This document shows positions 33,874 through 41,710 of a stretch of DNA of 64,000 nt, in pieces. Made by a program: the position numbers and the translations under genes. This DNA comes from Marinobacter zhanjiangensis (GTDB lineage: Bacteria; Pseudomonadota; Gammaproteobacteria; Pseudomonadales; Oleiphilaceae): the NCBI RefSeq assembly GCF_014651935.1, contig NZ_BMXV01000006.1, forward strand, positions 124,001 to 188,000, read 5' to 3'. The notes beneath the pieces were generated by a model that ran no database searches, was not told where the DNA came from, and worked only from the letters and a program-made list of their open reading frames with translations. Position 1 is the first letter of the stretch. Each line of letters starts with the position of its first letter.

Positions 33874-34398
33874 GTGAAAACGTTAACCATCGTTCGTGCC
33901 ACCCTGGTCCTGGCGTTTGCCTTGTTCCTCGTTGCCTGTTCAGAATCGGAAGAAACCGCCCGGGCAAAGCCTGACCCTGTCCATTTCGAGCCCGGTGATG
34001 AATGCCATGTCTGCGGCATGACCATCACCCGGTTCCCGGGTCCGAAAGGGGAGGCTATTGCCGGAAAGCAGGAGCAGGTTCGCAAATTCTGCTCCACCCG
34101 GGACATGTTTTCCTGGCTATTTCAGCCGGAAAACGTGAACCGGGATCACGTACTCTATGTGCACGATATGGCCCAGACCGACTGGGAGCACCCGGACGAT
34201 ACGGCGCTGATCGACGCCCGGGAGGCGGTTTTTGTGGTGGGTTCAGAAAGGACCGGAGCCATGGGGCCGACACTGGCGTCTTTTGCTGACAGAACGGATG
34301 CTGAGGGGTTTGCCGGCGAGCATGGTGGAGAGGTTCTGGCGTTTTCCGAAGTGCGTATGGAACACCTGACGATGTCTGGTGCCGGCCATTCCATGTAG
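33874..34398 (+). CDS. nosL: NosL, copper-binding lipoprotein
   Basis: 174 residues starting at GTG 33874 with CGGGAG upstream. A lipobox (LFLVAC, Cys about 22) marks an outer- or inner-membrane lipoprotein. The copper-binding motif DECHVCGMTITRFPGPKGEA is present, followed by KFCSTRDMF. NosL delivers Cu(I) for NosZ assembly. It is the last nos gene. The following 180 bases to moaA hold no gene; they include a G-run after the stop and GC-rich inverted patches but no clear terminator. Confidence 0.94.
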   Translation: MKTLTIVRATLVLAFALFLVACSESEETARAKPDPVHFEPGDECHVCGMTITRFPGPKGEAIAGKQEQVRKFCSTRDMFSWLFQPENVNRDHVLYVHDMAQTDWEHPDDTALIDAREAVFVVGSERTGAMGPTLASFADRTDAEGFAGEHGGEVLAFSEVRMEHLTMSGAGHSM

Positions 34399-34580
34399 GG
34401 GGGGGGTATTTCTTCGTAGCCTGCCGGGTTGGGTGTCGGCATGGGGACTCTGAGAGGTCTTTCGCCGCTCGTATTCAAGGGGCATCCCGCCCCGAAATAC
34501 GTCCGGGCCATCCCTGGCCCTGCTGCACCGCCCTACACCAGATTCCTCAGGCTGGGACAAACAAACTCCAAACCAGAAAA

Positions 34581-35573
34581 TCAGCCTCCGGTCATATTCA
34601 TGAACCGGAGAATCTGAACATCGCCGTTCAGATCGAAGTGATGCTTCTCTGGCTTCAGCTCCATGGCATCAATAATGGTTTGGCGAAGCTTGTCGTCGGT
34701 CACCGGATTGCCCCGCAGCACGCGCCGCAGGTCCACCGAATGCTCGTTACCAAGGCACAGCAGCAACCGTCCTTCGACGGTGACCCGAACCCGGTTGCAG
34801 GTGGAACAGAAGTTATGGGAGTGGGGTGAAATGAAGCCTACCCGGGTCTCGCTATCCGGCATCCGGTAATAGCGGGCCGGACCGCCGGAGTCGTCTGTGG
34901 CGGGTACCAGCTCGTGGCGCTGGCGGATCATGTCCCGCACCTCGTCGCTGCTGCAGAAAGCCAGGGCCCGGTCATGCTCGGTGATCTCGCCCAGGGGCAT
35001 CTCTTCTATAAAGGTGATGTCGATACCCTTGCGGCGGGCGAAGTCCACCAGTTCCGGTACTTCCTCGTCGTTGCGGCCCTTGAGTACCACCGTATTGAGC
35101 TTGATGCCCCGGAAGCCAGCCTCGCGAGCCGCGTCGATGCCGTCCAATACCTGCGACAGGTTGCCGGTGCGGGTAATGCGCCGGAACTTGTCGGCATCCA
35201 GCGAATCCAGGCTGATATTCAGCCGGTGCATTCCTGCCCGACGCAGATTATCCGCCATGGTGGGCAACTGGCTGCCATTGGTGGTCATGGCGAAATCCCG
35301 CAGGCCATAGCTGCCGATTTCCTTCACCAGCTCCAGGATATCCCGGCGCACCAGGGGTTCCCCACCGGTGAGACGAATCTTTTCAGTGCCCAGTTCCGTG
35401 AACGTGCGGGCGACCCTGGCGATTTCCTCCAGAGTGAGCACCTGTTGGCGGGGCAGGAACGTCATGTCTTCCGCCATGCAGTAGACGCAGCGGAAATCAC
35501 ACCGATCCGTGACAGACAGGCGCACATAATTGACAGTGCGGCCAAAGCGGTCAGTCAGCTTGGAGTGGGGCAT
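34581..35573 (-). CDS. moaA: MoaA, GTP 3',8-cyclase of molybdenum cofactor synthesis
   Basis: 330 residues. The radical-SAM cluster motif is CDFRCVYC (Cys 25, 29, 32). The C-terminal second cluster is [18 protein letters not shown]. The chain ends in the Gly-Gly pair required for catalysis (NMTGG). It converts GTP to the first pterin intermediate, needed for NarG. The ATG at 35573 ([12 protein letters not shown]) has AGGA upstream; an earlier ATG at 35609 is weaker. It is convergent with nosL. A NarL-type heptamer pair lies 82 bases upstream of its start, which would tie cofactor supply to nitrate. Confidence 0.97.
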   Translation of the reverse strand: MPHSKLTDRFGRTVNYVRLSVTDRCDFRCVYCMAEDMTFLPRQQVLTLEEIARVARTFTELGTEKIRLTGGEPLVRRDILELVKEIGSYGLRDFAMTTNGSQLPTMADNLRRAGMHRLNISLDSLDADKFRRITRTGNLSQVLDGIDAAREAGFRGIKLNTVVLKGRNDEEVPELVDFARRKGIDITFIEEMPLGEITEHDRALAFCSSDEVRDMIRQRHELVPATDDSGGPARYYRMPDSETRVGFISPHSHNFCSTCNRVRVTVEGRLLLCLGNEHSVDLRRVLRGNPVTDDKLRQTIIDAMELKPEKHHFDLNGDVQILRFMNMTGG

Positions 35574-35654
35574 GCAGTGGGTCCTGTTCTTTCGCCGAAT
35601 GTATGTCACGTACGAGCATAGCCCAAGTATGGCAAATCAGCCGGCTCAATCCGA

Positions 35655-35670
35655 TACCCCTGCGGGAGTA
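35655..35670. promoter_or_regulatory. NarL-type 7-2-7 site in the moaA upstream region
   Basis: TACCCCT-GC-GGGAGTA: the first half is a perfect TACYYMT heptamer and the inverted partner fits AKRRGTA at 6 of 7. It is the best NarL-like pair in the window. It lies between divergent moaA and the small membrane gene at 35796. A small stem (CTCCA-N5-TGGAG) follows about 20 bases on. Confidence 0.6.
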
Positions 35671-35795
35671 TCTCCCGGAAGCAGCTCCAATAGATGGAGT
35701 TGGAGCGAAACATCGCCCATAAGAAGTATTGCAAATAAATGAAATGGCGCGATAAACTTACCAGGAATCATCTCACATGAATGATTGGAGCCCAC

Positions 35796-36032
35796 ATGTC
35801 TGAGAACCTGCGATTCATGGAAGCCCTGCTGCGTTTCGCCAATAGCGCTCTCGCAGTCAGTGTGGTGGCAGTGGTGGCAACGGTGATCCTTGCCTATCCC
35901 CTGGCAGACAGCTTGCCCATGGCGGCGCAGATCGGTGCTCACATTGCGACCCTGATTTTTGCGACCACCCTTAAACTTTCCTATGTAACACGGCTGGTGT
36001 CGCTCCATCGCCTGGGAAGACCCGTTCACTGA
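35796..36032 (+). CDS. Small hypothetical membrane protein
   Basis: About 78 residues with two hydrophobic segments (about 18-36 and 44-62). I do not recognise the family. GGAG lies 7 bases before the ATG at 35796, better than an in-frame ATG at 35781. Two 6-base arms (AATCAT and ATGATT, 35767-35787) flank a short spacer just upstream and may be an operator. It is the first of three rightward genes before the NsrR-like gene. Position next to moaA and a NarL site suggests respiration-linked expression, but no function can be given. Confidence 0.65.
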   Translation: MSENLRFMEALLRFANSALAVSVVAVVATVILAYPLADSLPMAAQIGAHIATLIFATTLKLSYVTRLVSLHRLGRPVH

Positions 36033-36173
36033 AATCGGGTAAAATTGTTGCTTTTGCGACTGAATGTCGCACCCGAAACCGGCGCCAGCAAGGCACACTA
36101 TGGTGAGCCGGCTGCGCCGACGCCCGCCTCGTTCCGTCACGGGCCGAGAGCAGGACCGGTGGAGTTAAGCAAT

Positions 36174-36530
36174 ATGAGGAAAACCGGTTACCGGTTGCTT
36201 GCGTATATCAGTCTGATGCTGGGGGTTGCGGGTATTGCTTTGCCACTGCTCCCGACAACACCGTTCGTCCTGCTGGCGGCCTGGAGTGCGAGCCGGGGTT
36301 CGCCTGCCTTTGAAGCCTGGCTCCATGATCACCGCAGGTTCGGTCCGATCATACGGAACTGGCGAGAGAAGCAGGCAGTGCCATTGCAGGCGAAATGGAT
36401 AGCTGCGGCATTGCTGGCGTCCAGCTGGGCATTGCTACGGCTGTCCGGGATGCCGCCGGCGGGTCTGGTGGTGGCCGGATTATTCTTTACAGGTCTCGTG
36501 GTGTTTCTGTTCACGCGGCCTTCAGCATGA
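36174..36530 (+). CDS. YbaN/DUF454 inner-membrane protein
   Basis: 118 residues of the YbaN family: three to four membrane segments with the signature ISLMLGVAGIALPLLPTTPF and FVLLAAWSASRGSPAFEAWL, then HRRFGPIIRNWREKQAVP. The function of the family is unknown. GGTGGAG precedes the ATG at 36174. It lies 52 bases before the NsrR-like gene on the same strand; linkage of ybaN-like genes to Rrf2 or denitrification regulators has been seen in related bacteria, as I recall. Confidence 0.88.
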   Translation: MRKTGYRLLAYISLMLGVAGIALPLLPTTPFVLLAAWSASRGSPAFEAWLHDHRRFGPIIRNWREKQAVPLQAKWIAAALLASSWALLRLSGMPPAGLVVAGLFFTGLVVFLFTRPSA

Positions 36531-36582
36531 ACTCCAGGGCATATGCTACTGGAAAGGAAAGTCAGGGTTCAGGAGTCCCGGA

Positions 36583-37020
36583 ATGCATATTACCCGTTAT
36601 ACGGATTACTCGTTGAGAGTGCTGATTTACCTGTCCATGCAGCGGGATCGGCTTTCCACCATCCAAGAGATTGCGGACAGTTATCAGATCTCCAAGAATC
36701 ATCTGATGAAAGTGGTACATCAGCTCAACAAGAAGGGCTACATCGAAACGGTCCGGGGCAAGAGCGGCGGAATGCGCCTGCACCGGGAGCCCAGCACGAT
36801 CAATATCGGTGTACTGGTGCGGGAAACCGAGCAGGATCTGGATCTGGTGGAATGCTTCTCATCGGAGGGGCAATGCGCCATATCACCGGTCTGCGGACTC
36901 AAGGGGGCGTTCGCCCATGCGCTCAATGCCTTTCTGGAGGCGCTGGACGAATACACTCTGGAGGACGTGCTGCCGGACAGGCACAGGCCCCAGTTGCTGA
37001 GGCTGCTGCAGATAGCCTGA
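36583..37020 (+). CDS. nsrR: Rrf2-family NO-sensing repressor, NsrR-like
   Basis: 145 residues. N-terminal winged helix (STIQEIADSYQISKNHLMKV) and three Cys at about 91, 98 and 104 (CFSSEGQCAISPVC), plus Asp8 in RYTDYS. These are the [4Fe-4S] ligands of NsrR-type proteins, which lose DNA binding when NO attacks the cluster. Targets are usually NO-detoxifying and iron-repair genes; the RIC-like gene at 10239 is a candidate. The C-terminal length matches NsrR rather than IscR. A strong terminator follows at 37039. Confidence 0.87.
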   Translation: MHITRYTDYSLRVLIYLSMQRDRLSTIQEIADSYQISKNHLMKVVHQLNKKGYIETVRGKSGGMRLHREPSTINIGVLVRETEQDLDLVECFSSEGQCAISPVCGLKGAFAHALNAFLEALDEYTLEDVLPDRHRPQLLRLLQIA

Positions 37021-37038
37021 CGGCATTCCTGTGATAGA

Positions 37039-37070
37039 AAGGCCCGGCCAGTTATCTGTCCGGGCCTTTT
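37039..37070. terminator. Terminator between nsrR-like gene and HD-domain gene
   Basis: AAGGCCCGG and CCGGGCCTT form a 9-bp stem with a 12-base loop, followed by TTTT on the plus strand and preceded by GAAA (Ts on the minus strand). The genes converge here, so it can serve both. Confidence 0.85.
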
Positions 37071-37077
37071 GCGGTCG

Positions 37078-37674
37078 CTATTCGGAAATGTTCTTGTACA
37101 GGGAGCGCTTGGGCTTGGCCATGACACGCTGCACCATGGGCTCGAAAAATTCCAGGGGCAGGGTCTCGCCCTCGGGGTCGAAGGCGGGGGAGTCGTACTT
37201 GCTGACGAACTCCAGCGTGCGCTCGTAATTGGGGTGATCCCGATACTGCTCACGCAGGTTGCGGTCCATACCCAGGTGATGGAAGAAATAGTAGCCCTGG
37301 AAGATTGCGTGATGTTTCACCATCCAGTGATTTTCTTCCGAGACGAAAGGCTCCAGGATTGCCGCCGCGATGTCCGCGTGGTTGAAGGTGCCCAGGGTAT
37401 CGCCAATATCATGGAGCAGGGCACAGACCACGTATTCCTCATCCTTGCCATCCCGGTGGGCAAAGGTGGCTGTTTGCAGGCAGTGGGTCAGGCGGTCCAC
37501 CTGGAAGCCGCCGAAGTCACCGTCCAGTAGTTTCAGGTGCTCAAGGATGCGGTCCGGGTGGCCCTTGGCGAATTCCCGGAAGCAGCTGCCGATCTTCTCC
37601 CAGTCTTCCTGGGTGCTTTCTTTCATATCCGAAAAAGTGGCGCGCTCGCGTGCACCTGCGGTCATGTCATTCAT
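37078..37674 (-). CDS. HD-domain phosphohydrolase or mixed-valent di-iron oxygenase-like protein
   Basis: About 198 residues. The HD core reads THCLQTATFAHRDGKDEEYV and CALLHDIGDTLG, followed by NHADIAAAILEPFVS and VKHHAIFQGYYFFHH. The spacing and the extra His residues recall the PhnZ/MIOX branch of HD proteins, which oxidise C-P or inositol bonds, rather than nucleotide hydrolases. The actual substrate cannot be read. I start at 37674 (MNDMTAG), with GGGGAG 7 bases upstream. It is convergent with the nsrR-like gene, and no phosphonate genes are near. Confidence 0.8.
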   Translation of the reverse strand: MNDMTAGARERATFSDMKESTQEDWEKIGSCFREFAKGHPDRILEHLKLLDGDFGGFQVDRLTHCLQTATFAHRDGKDEEYVVCALLHDIGDTLGTFNHADIAAAILEPFVSEENHWMVKHHAIFQGYYFFHHLGMDRNLREQYRDHPNYERTLEFVSKYDSPAFDPEGETLPLEFFEPMVQRVMAKPKRSLYKNISE

Positions 37675-37948
37675 GTCTGAACTCCCCATCAGCAGACGTT
37701 CTTGTGGTTGTTGTGTGAAACCGTAATCACCAGTCTACGCCCGGCCGGGGGAAGAAATCCATAATCCGGTGTCAGACCGGTCGGGCGCATCCCTGGTGGC
37801 CGAAGCTTTCGCACAGCCATTACATTATCGTCACCCCTCACAATGGGCATTTTCTCCACAGCCTGCTTGTCTTTCAGGTAACCCATTGCATCTGTCAGCT
37901 GCGCGGGTCACTCAATATCCGGGAAGAGTCGCGGTCGTGGAGGGAGGA

Positions 37949-38593
37949 ATGCTGGACTGGATATCGCAGAACAACACGCTGGTGAATGCCCTGACAAGCA
38001 TTGGTACGCTGTTTGTCTGGGTGTTCTACGCCCAGTTGCTGTACATGGGGTTCAGCCGTCAGCGGCGACCGCGCATGCTGATCAACAAGGGGGTCGGTCA
38101 CGAATACATCGACTCCCCCTGCCTGGTGTGCAACATGAGTCAGGAAGCCGTGTTCGTGTTCTTCATAGTTATCCGGCTGAAGACGTCCAAGGGAGTTTTT
38201 ACGGCCCCCATGACGGATATTTCCAGCGACAGTCCGATGGACGACAAGCCCGGCCTGCGGGAGCGGACCCGCCAGGGACCACTGGCCTCCGGGCAATGCC
38301 TGCAACTGACCAGCTTCCGGGAAATGATTTCCACGATTCTCAGGCGGGAGGGTGTTGAAACCGACAATGGCTATCCCTGCGATCCGGATATAAGACTCGA
38401 GTGGTTGGAAGTTCACGTGATCTCCACCTATGGGTCCGACGACAAGGCCTTTGGCGCCGTTCGTCGTTTTCGGGTGCATGCCGACACTGACACTCATGAC
38501 GTCCAGTTGCAGCCGACGAGCCTGGACACCACCCGTCGCAAGTCATGGCGCTACCGGCGGTTGGCCAGGCGCTGGCTGCGGGAATTCCAGTAG
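37949..38593 (+). CDS. Hypothetical membrane-anchored protein paired with an ion channel
   Basis: About 214 residues. One N-terminal membrane segment (about 14-36: TSIGTLFVWVFYAQLLYMGF) is followed by a soluble domain. The soluble part has a SPCLVCNMSQEAVFVFFIVI stretch, an SFREMISTILRREGV helix and a basic end (RRKSWRYRRLARRWLREF). I do not recognise it. The ATG at 37949 has a very strong GGAGGGAGGA site, so the long upstream extension is not real. It ends 10 bases before the channel gene, so the two are cotranscribed and probably act together at the inner membrane. Confidence 0.7.
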   Translation: MLDWISQNNTLVNALTSIGTLFVWVFYAQLLYMGFSRQRRPRMLINKGVGHEYIDSPCLVCNMSQEAVFVFFIVIRLKTSKGVFTAPMTDISSDSPMDDKPGLRERTRQGPLASGQCLQLTSFREMISTILRREGVETDNGYPCDPDIRLEWLEVHVISTYGSDDKAFGAVRRFRVHADTDTHDVQLQPTSLDTTRRKSWRYRRLARRWLREFQ

Positions 38594-38603
38594 GCTCTCC
38601 ACT

Positions 38604-39458
38604 ATGGACTGGGTACTTGTTGTTTTTGGCACGCTTCTCATTGCCACCGTCATGGTGGATGTCTTCTGGACCACCCTGACGACCCGGGGCGCCGGTATTT
38701 TCACCATCGGTGTTATCGCTGGCGTGCGCTTACTTGTCTGTACCTGTTGCCTGACTCTGGGCCGCCGCGGCCCCCTGATGACGGCCGGACCATTGGCGGT
38801 GACGTTGATGGGAGCGGTATGGCTGGCGGGATTGTGGAGCGGCTGGGTGCTGGTGTTTTCCGGGATGTCAGCCAGCGTTCTGGACACGTCTACAAAAATG
38901 CCGGTCGGACTTGATGGTTATATCTACTATGTCGGGTTTACGCTCTCCACGCTTGGGGTCGGCGATCTGATTCCCGCCGGTAGCGTCCCAAGGCTGCTGA
39001 CCACGGCGGCTTCCTTCAATGGCCTGGTCCTGGTGACGCTGGTGATCACTTATGCGGTGCCGCTGGTCGGTGGTGCGGTGCAGCGCCGGGAGGTGGCTTT
39101 CGAGCTCTATCTGATCAATGCGGCAAGAAATCGGGACCCGGGGCTTTCGCCCTCCGCCCTGGCGCGAGATCTGCAGTCGGTCCGCCGGGACCTCTTGCAC
39201 TGTACCGAGCAGCGCATGGCCTACCCCATGCTCGATCTCTACTTCACCCGTTCACGGGAGTTTTCGCTGGCCTGGCAGTTGGCGGAGGCGGCAGGCCAGG
39301 CGCAGGCCTGTCTGCCGTCGATCGCGGCCGACGCCGAAGAGGCCAGAATACTCAGAGATTTTCTTTTGGTAACCGAGCGCTACCTGGCGCTGCATGGGCT
39401 GGAGGCGGGCCCGCTGGAACATCGGCTGGAGCGGCTGGCACGAAAGGATGTCTGGTAG
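38604..39458 (+). CDS. Two-TM potassium-channel-like membrane protein
   Basis: 284 residues. Four hydrophobic segments occur in the first half. The pore-loop signature TLSTLGVGDLIP (about 117-128) is preceded by YIYYVGF and followed by a pore helix partner (FNGLVLVTLVITYAVPLVGG). This matches the Ion_trans_2 family, with LGVGD in place of the canonical TVGYGD filter, so ion selectivity may differ from potassium. The C-terminal half is soluble and helical, and could be a gating domain. It follows the membrane-anchored partner after 10 bases. The ribosome site is weak (CTCC region), consistent with coupled translation. Confidence 0.75.
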   Translation: MDWVLVVFGTLLIATVMVDVFWTTLTTRGAGIFTIGVIAGVRLLVCTCCLTLGRRGPLMTAGPLAVTLMGAVWLAGLWSGWVLVFSGMSASVLDTSTKMPVGLDGYIYYVGFTLSTLGVGDLIPAGSVPRLLTTAASFNGLVLVTLVITYAVPLVGGAVQRREVAFELYLINAARNRDPGLSPSALARDLQSVRRDLLHCTEQRMAYPMLDLYFTRSREFSLAWQLAEAAGQAQACLPSIAADAEEARILRDFLLVTERYLALHGLEAGPLEHRLERLARKDVW

Positions 39459-39460
39459 GA

Positions 39461-39487
39461 AAACCAGCCCCGGCAGGTCGGGGCTGG
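39461..39487 (-). terminator. Terminator of the YfaZ-like gene
   Basis: CCAGCCCCG and CGGGGCTGG form a perfect 9-bp stem with a 6-base loop. On the minus strand it is followed by TTTTCC, so it ends the leftward YfaZ-like transcript and may also stop the channel transcript. Confidence 0.8.
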
Positions 39488-39496
39488 CAGGCGGAC

Positions 39497-40051
39497 TCAG
39501 AATTCGAAAGTCACCCCACCGAGAACACCAGGCTCGCCGTCGTACACGTCCAGTTCGGCAAAGAGCTTGAAGTCTGGCTCGATGGCGTAGCGGGCGGTGC
39601 CGGTAAGGCCGACATAGTCCAGGTCGCCAGTCACCACGCGGCCGCCAATACCGACTTCCAGGTCATTATTGAGCTGGTGCCGGAGGCCGGCACGGAAGCC
39701 AAGGCCGGTGTCATCCACCTCGCCGCCGCGGTCCCAGTCCCATTCCTGGTATTCCATGGTTATCCCGCCCCAAAGGTCGGTGTTGCGATCCAGGCCGTGA
39801 CGGTAACCGCCGCCAGCGTGCAGGGCGGTGAGGTCCACATCGTCGGTCAGGAATTTCAGGCCACCAAAGGCAAAGATATTCTCATGCAGGGCTACCGAAC
39901 CCCGGGTGTCCAGCCCGATAAAATCCTGGGACTCGAAACCCGGGTAGAATGCAAAACCACCCTCCAGGTAGCTGTAGCTCAGGTTCTCGGCCATGGCGGC
40001 CGCCGGCAGCAGAAGGGAGGCCGCAGCCAGCCCGCGAAGTCCATTGTTCAT
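39497..40051 (-). CDS. YfaZ-like outer-membrane beta-barrel protein
   Basis: 184 residues with a signal peptide (about 1-21, cleaved after AMA). Alternating hydrophobic strands follow, with a terminal Phe (GGVTFEF), the usual outer-membrane barrel ending. The pattern LSYSYLEGGF, LHAGGGYRHGLDRNTDLWGG and DTGLGFRAGLRHQLNNDLEV fits the YfaZ family. Function unknown, perhaps a small channel. It has its own terminator. Confidence 0.78.
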   Translation of the reverse strand: MNNGLRGLAAASLLLPAAAMAENLSYSYLEGGFAFYPGFESQDFIGLDTRGSVALHENIFAFGGLKFLTDDVDLTALHAGGGYRHGLDRNTDLWGGITMEYQEWDWDRGGEVDDTGLGFRAGLRHQLNNDLEVGIGGRVVTGDLDYVGLTGTARYAIEPDFKLFAELDVYDGEPGVLGGVTFEF

Positions 40052-40291
40052 GATAGAAAATCCTCGGAATCGTCGATGTGTGACAGTTATTCTGGATAGG
40101 AGTATCCCGGTTTCCTTCGGAAACTGACGCCGAGACTAACAGAGCGCGTCGCTCAGGTTGCCGACAGATTGGTAATGAGTTCAGGCACCAGAGGCGGGAC
40201 AGCAGGTCCCGAATGTTGATGTGAGGCAGGCTCGCGGGCGTGATGATATGGTAATGTTGTTGAATAACTATCGCTGTAAGGACCCTGAAGA

Positions 40292-41644
40292 ATGACAACA
40301 AAGTACCTCCTTGACGAAACCAGAATGCCCAAAAGCTGGTACAACATCCAGGCGGATTTCCCGGAGCCCATGGCGCCGGTGCTTCATCCCGCGACCCGGC
40401 AGCCCGTCGGCCCGGAGGACCTGGAACCCCTGTTCCCGAAGGCGCTGATCGAGCAGGAAGTGAGCACCGAGCGGGAAATCGAGATTCCCGAGCCGGTACA
40501 GGATGTCTACCGTCTCTGGCGTCCGGCACCCCTGTACCGGGCTCACGGCCTGGAAAAGGCACTGGGCACTACCGCGAAGATCTTCTACAAGTACGAGGGC
40601 GTCAGCCCCGCCGGCAGCCACAAGCCCAATACCGCCATTCCCCAGGCCTTCTACAACAAGCAGGAAGGCATCAACCGCCTGACCACTGAAACGGGGGCCG
40701 GCCAGTGGGGCACATCACTGGCCTTTGCCGGTTCGCTGTTCGACATGGACGTGAATGTGTTCCAGGTCCGGGTGTCCTATGACCAGAAGCCCTATCGCCG
40801 TGCGGTAATGGAAACCTATGGCGCCAGGTGTGTGGCCTCGCCCTCGAATATGACCGAATTCGGGCGCAAGGTGCTGGCGGAGAATCCCGACCATACCGGC
40901 AGTCTGGGCATCGCCATCTCCGAAGCGGTGGAACTGGCGGTACAGGACCCCGACACCAAGTATGCCCTGGGGTCGGTGCTGAACCACGTGCTGGTGCACC
41001 AGTCCATTATCGGACTGGAGTCCATGGAACAGATGGAAATGGCAGACACCTGGCCGGACGTCATCGTGGGCTGCACCGGTGGCGGTTCCAACTTTGCCGG
41101 CATTGCCTTCCCGTTCATGGGCCATGCCCTGCGTGGCGGGGAGAAGAGCCGCATCGTGGCGGTGGAGCCGTCCGCCTGCCCGACTCTGACCCGGGGCAAA
41201 TTCGCCTATGACTACGGTGATACTGCCCACATGACGCCACTGACCAAGATGCATACCCTGGGCTCCGGCTTCACGCCGCCGGGCTTCCATGCCGGTGGCC
41301 TGCGCTATCACGGCATGGCGCCGATGGTGTCCCACGCCAAGGAGCTGGGCCTGTTCGAGGCGACGTCCTATACCCAGCGGGAATGCTTCGAGGCCGGCGT
41401 GCTGTTTGCCCGGGCCGAAGGCATCGTGCCGGCGCCGGAAGCCAACCATGCGGTCAAGGGTGCCATCGAGGAAGCCCTGCGCTGCAAACGTGAAGGCACC
41501 TCCGAGACTATTCTGTTCAATCTCTGCGGCCACGGGCACTTCGATATGGCGGCCTACACGTCATACTTTGCGGGCGAACTGGGGGATTACGAGTACGACG
41601 ATGCGGAGCTGGGCATGGCACTGTCCGGCTTGCCGAGCGTCTGA
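40292..41644 (+). CDS. TrpB2-type tryptophan synthase beta-like PLP enzyme
   Basis: 450 residues, the longer TrpB2 class. The PLP lysine is in VSPAGSHKPNTAIPQAFYNK, the phosphate-binding loop is GCTGGGSNFAGIAF, and the TETGAGQWG motif of TrpB is present. TrpB2 can make tryptophan from indole and serine but lacks the TrpA-contact features. No trpA is adjacent, so it may salvage indole or act on another substrate. The N-terminal extension (about 1-75) is typical of TrpB2. AAGGA lies 11 bases before the ATG. A 30-base perfect palindromic terminator follows. Confidence 0.93.
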   Translation: MTTKYLLDETRMPKSWYNIQADFPEPMAPVLHPATRQPVGPEDLEPLFPKALIEQEVSTEREIEIPEPVQDVYRLWRPAPLYRAHGLEKALGTTAKIFYKYEGVSPAGSHKPNTAIPQAFYNKQEGINRLTTETGAGQWGTSLAFAGSLFDMDVNVFQVRVSYDQKPYRRAVMETYGARCVASPSNMTEFGRKVLAENPDHTGSLGIAISEAVELAVQDPDTKYALGSVLNHVLVHQSIIGLESMEQMEMADTWPDVIVGCTGGGSNFAGIAFPFMGHALRGGEKSRIVAVEPSACPTLTRGKFAYDYGDTAHMTPLTKMHTLGSGFTPPGFHAGGLRYHGMAPMVSHAKELGLFEATSYTQRECFEAGVLFARAEGIVPAPEANHAVKGAIEEALRCKREGTSETILFNLCGHGHFDMAAYTSYFAGELGDYEYDDAELGMALSGLPSV

Positions 41645-41667
41645 CGTTCAGGCGGTTTGCAAGGTAA

Positions 41668-41697
41668 GACAAAGCCCGCCAGCTGGCGGGCTTTGTC
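41668..41697. terminator. Bidirectional terminator between trpB2 and the TonB receptor gene
   Basis: A perfect 30-base palindrome: GACAAAGCCCGCC-AGCT-GGCGGGCTTTGTC. The converging genes end on either side of it. Confidence 0.85.
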
Positions 41698-41710
41698 GTG
41701 TCGGGCCTGT

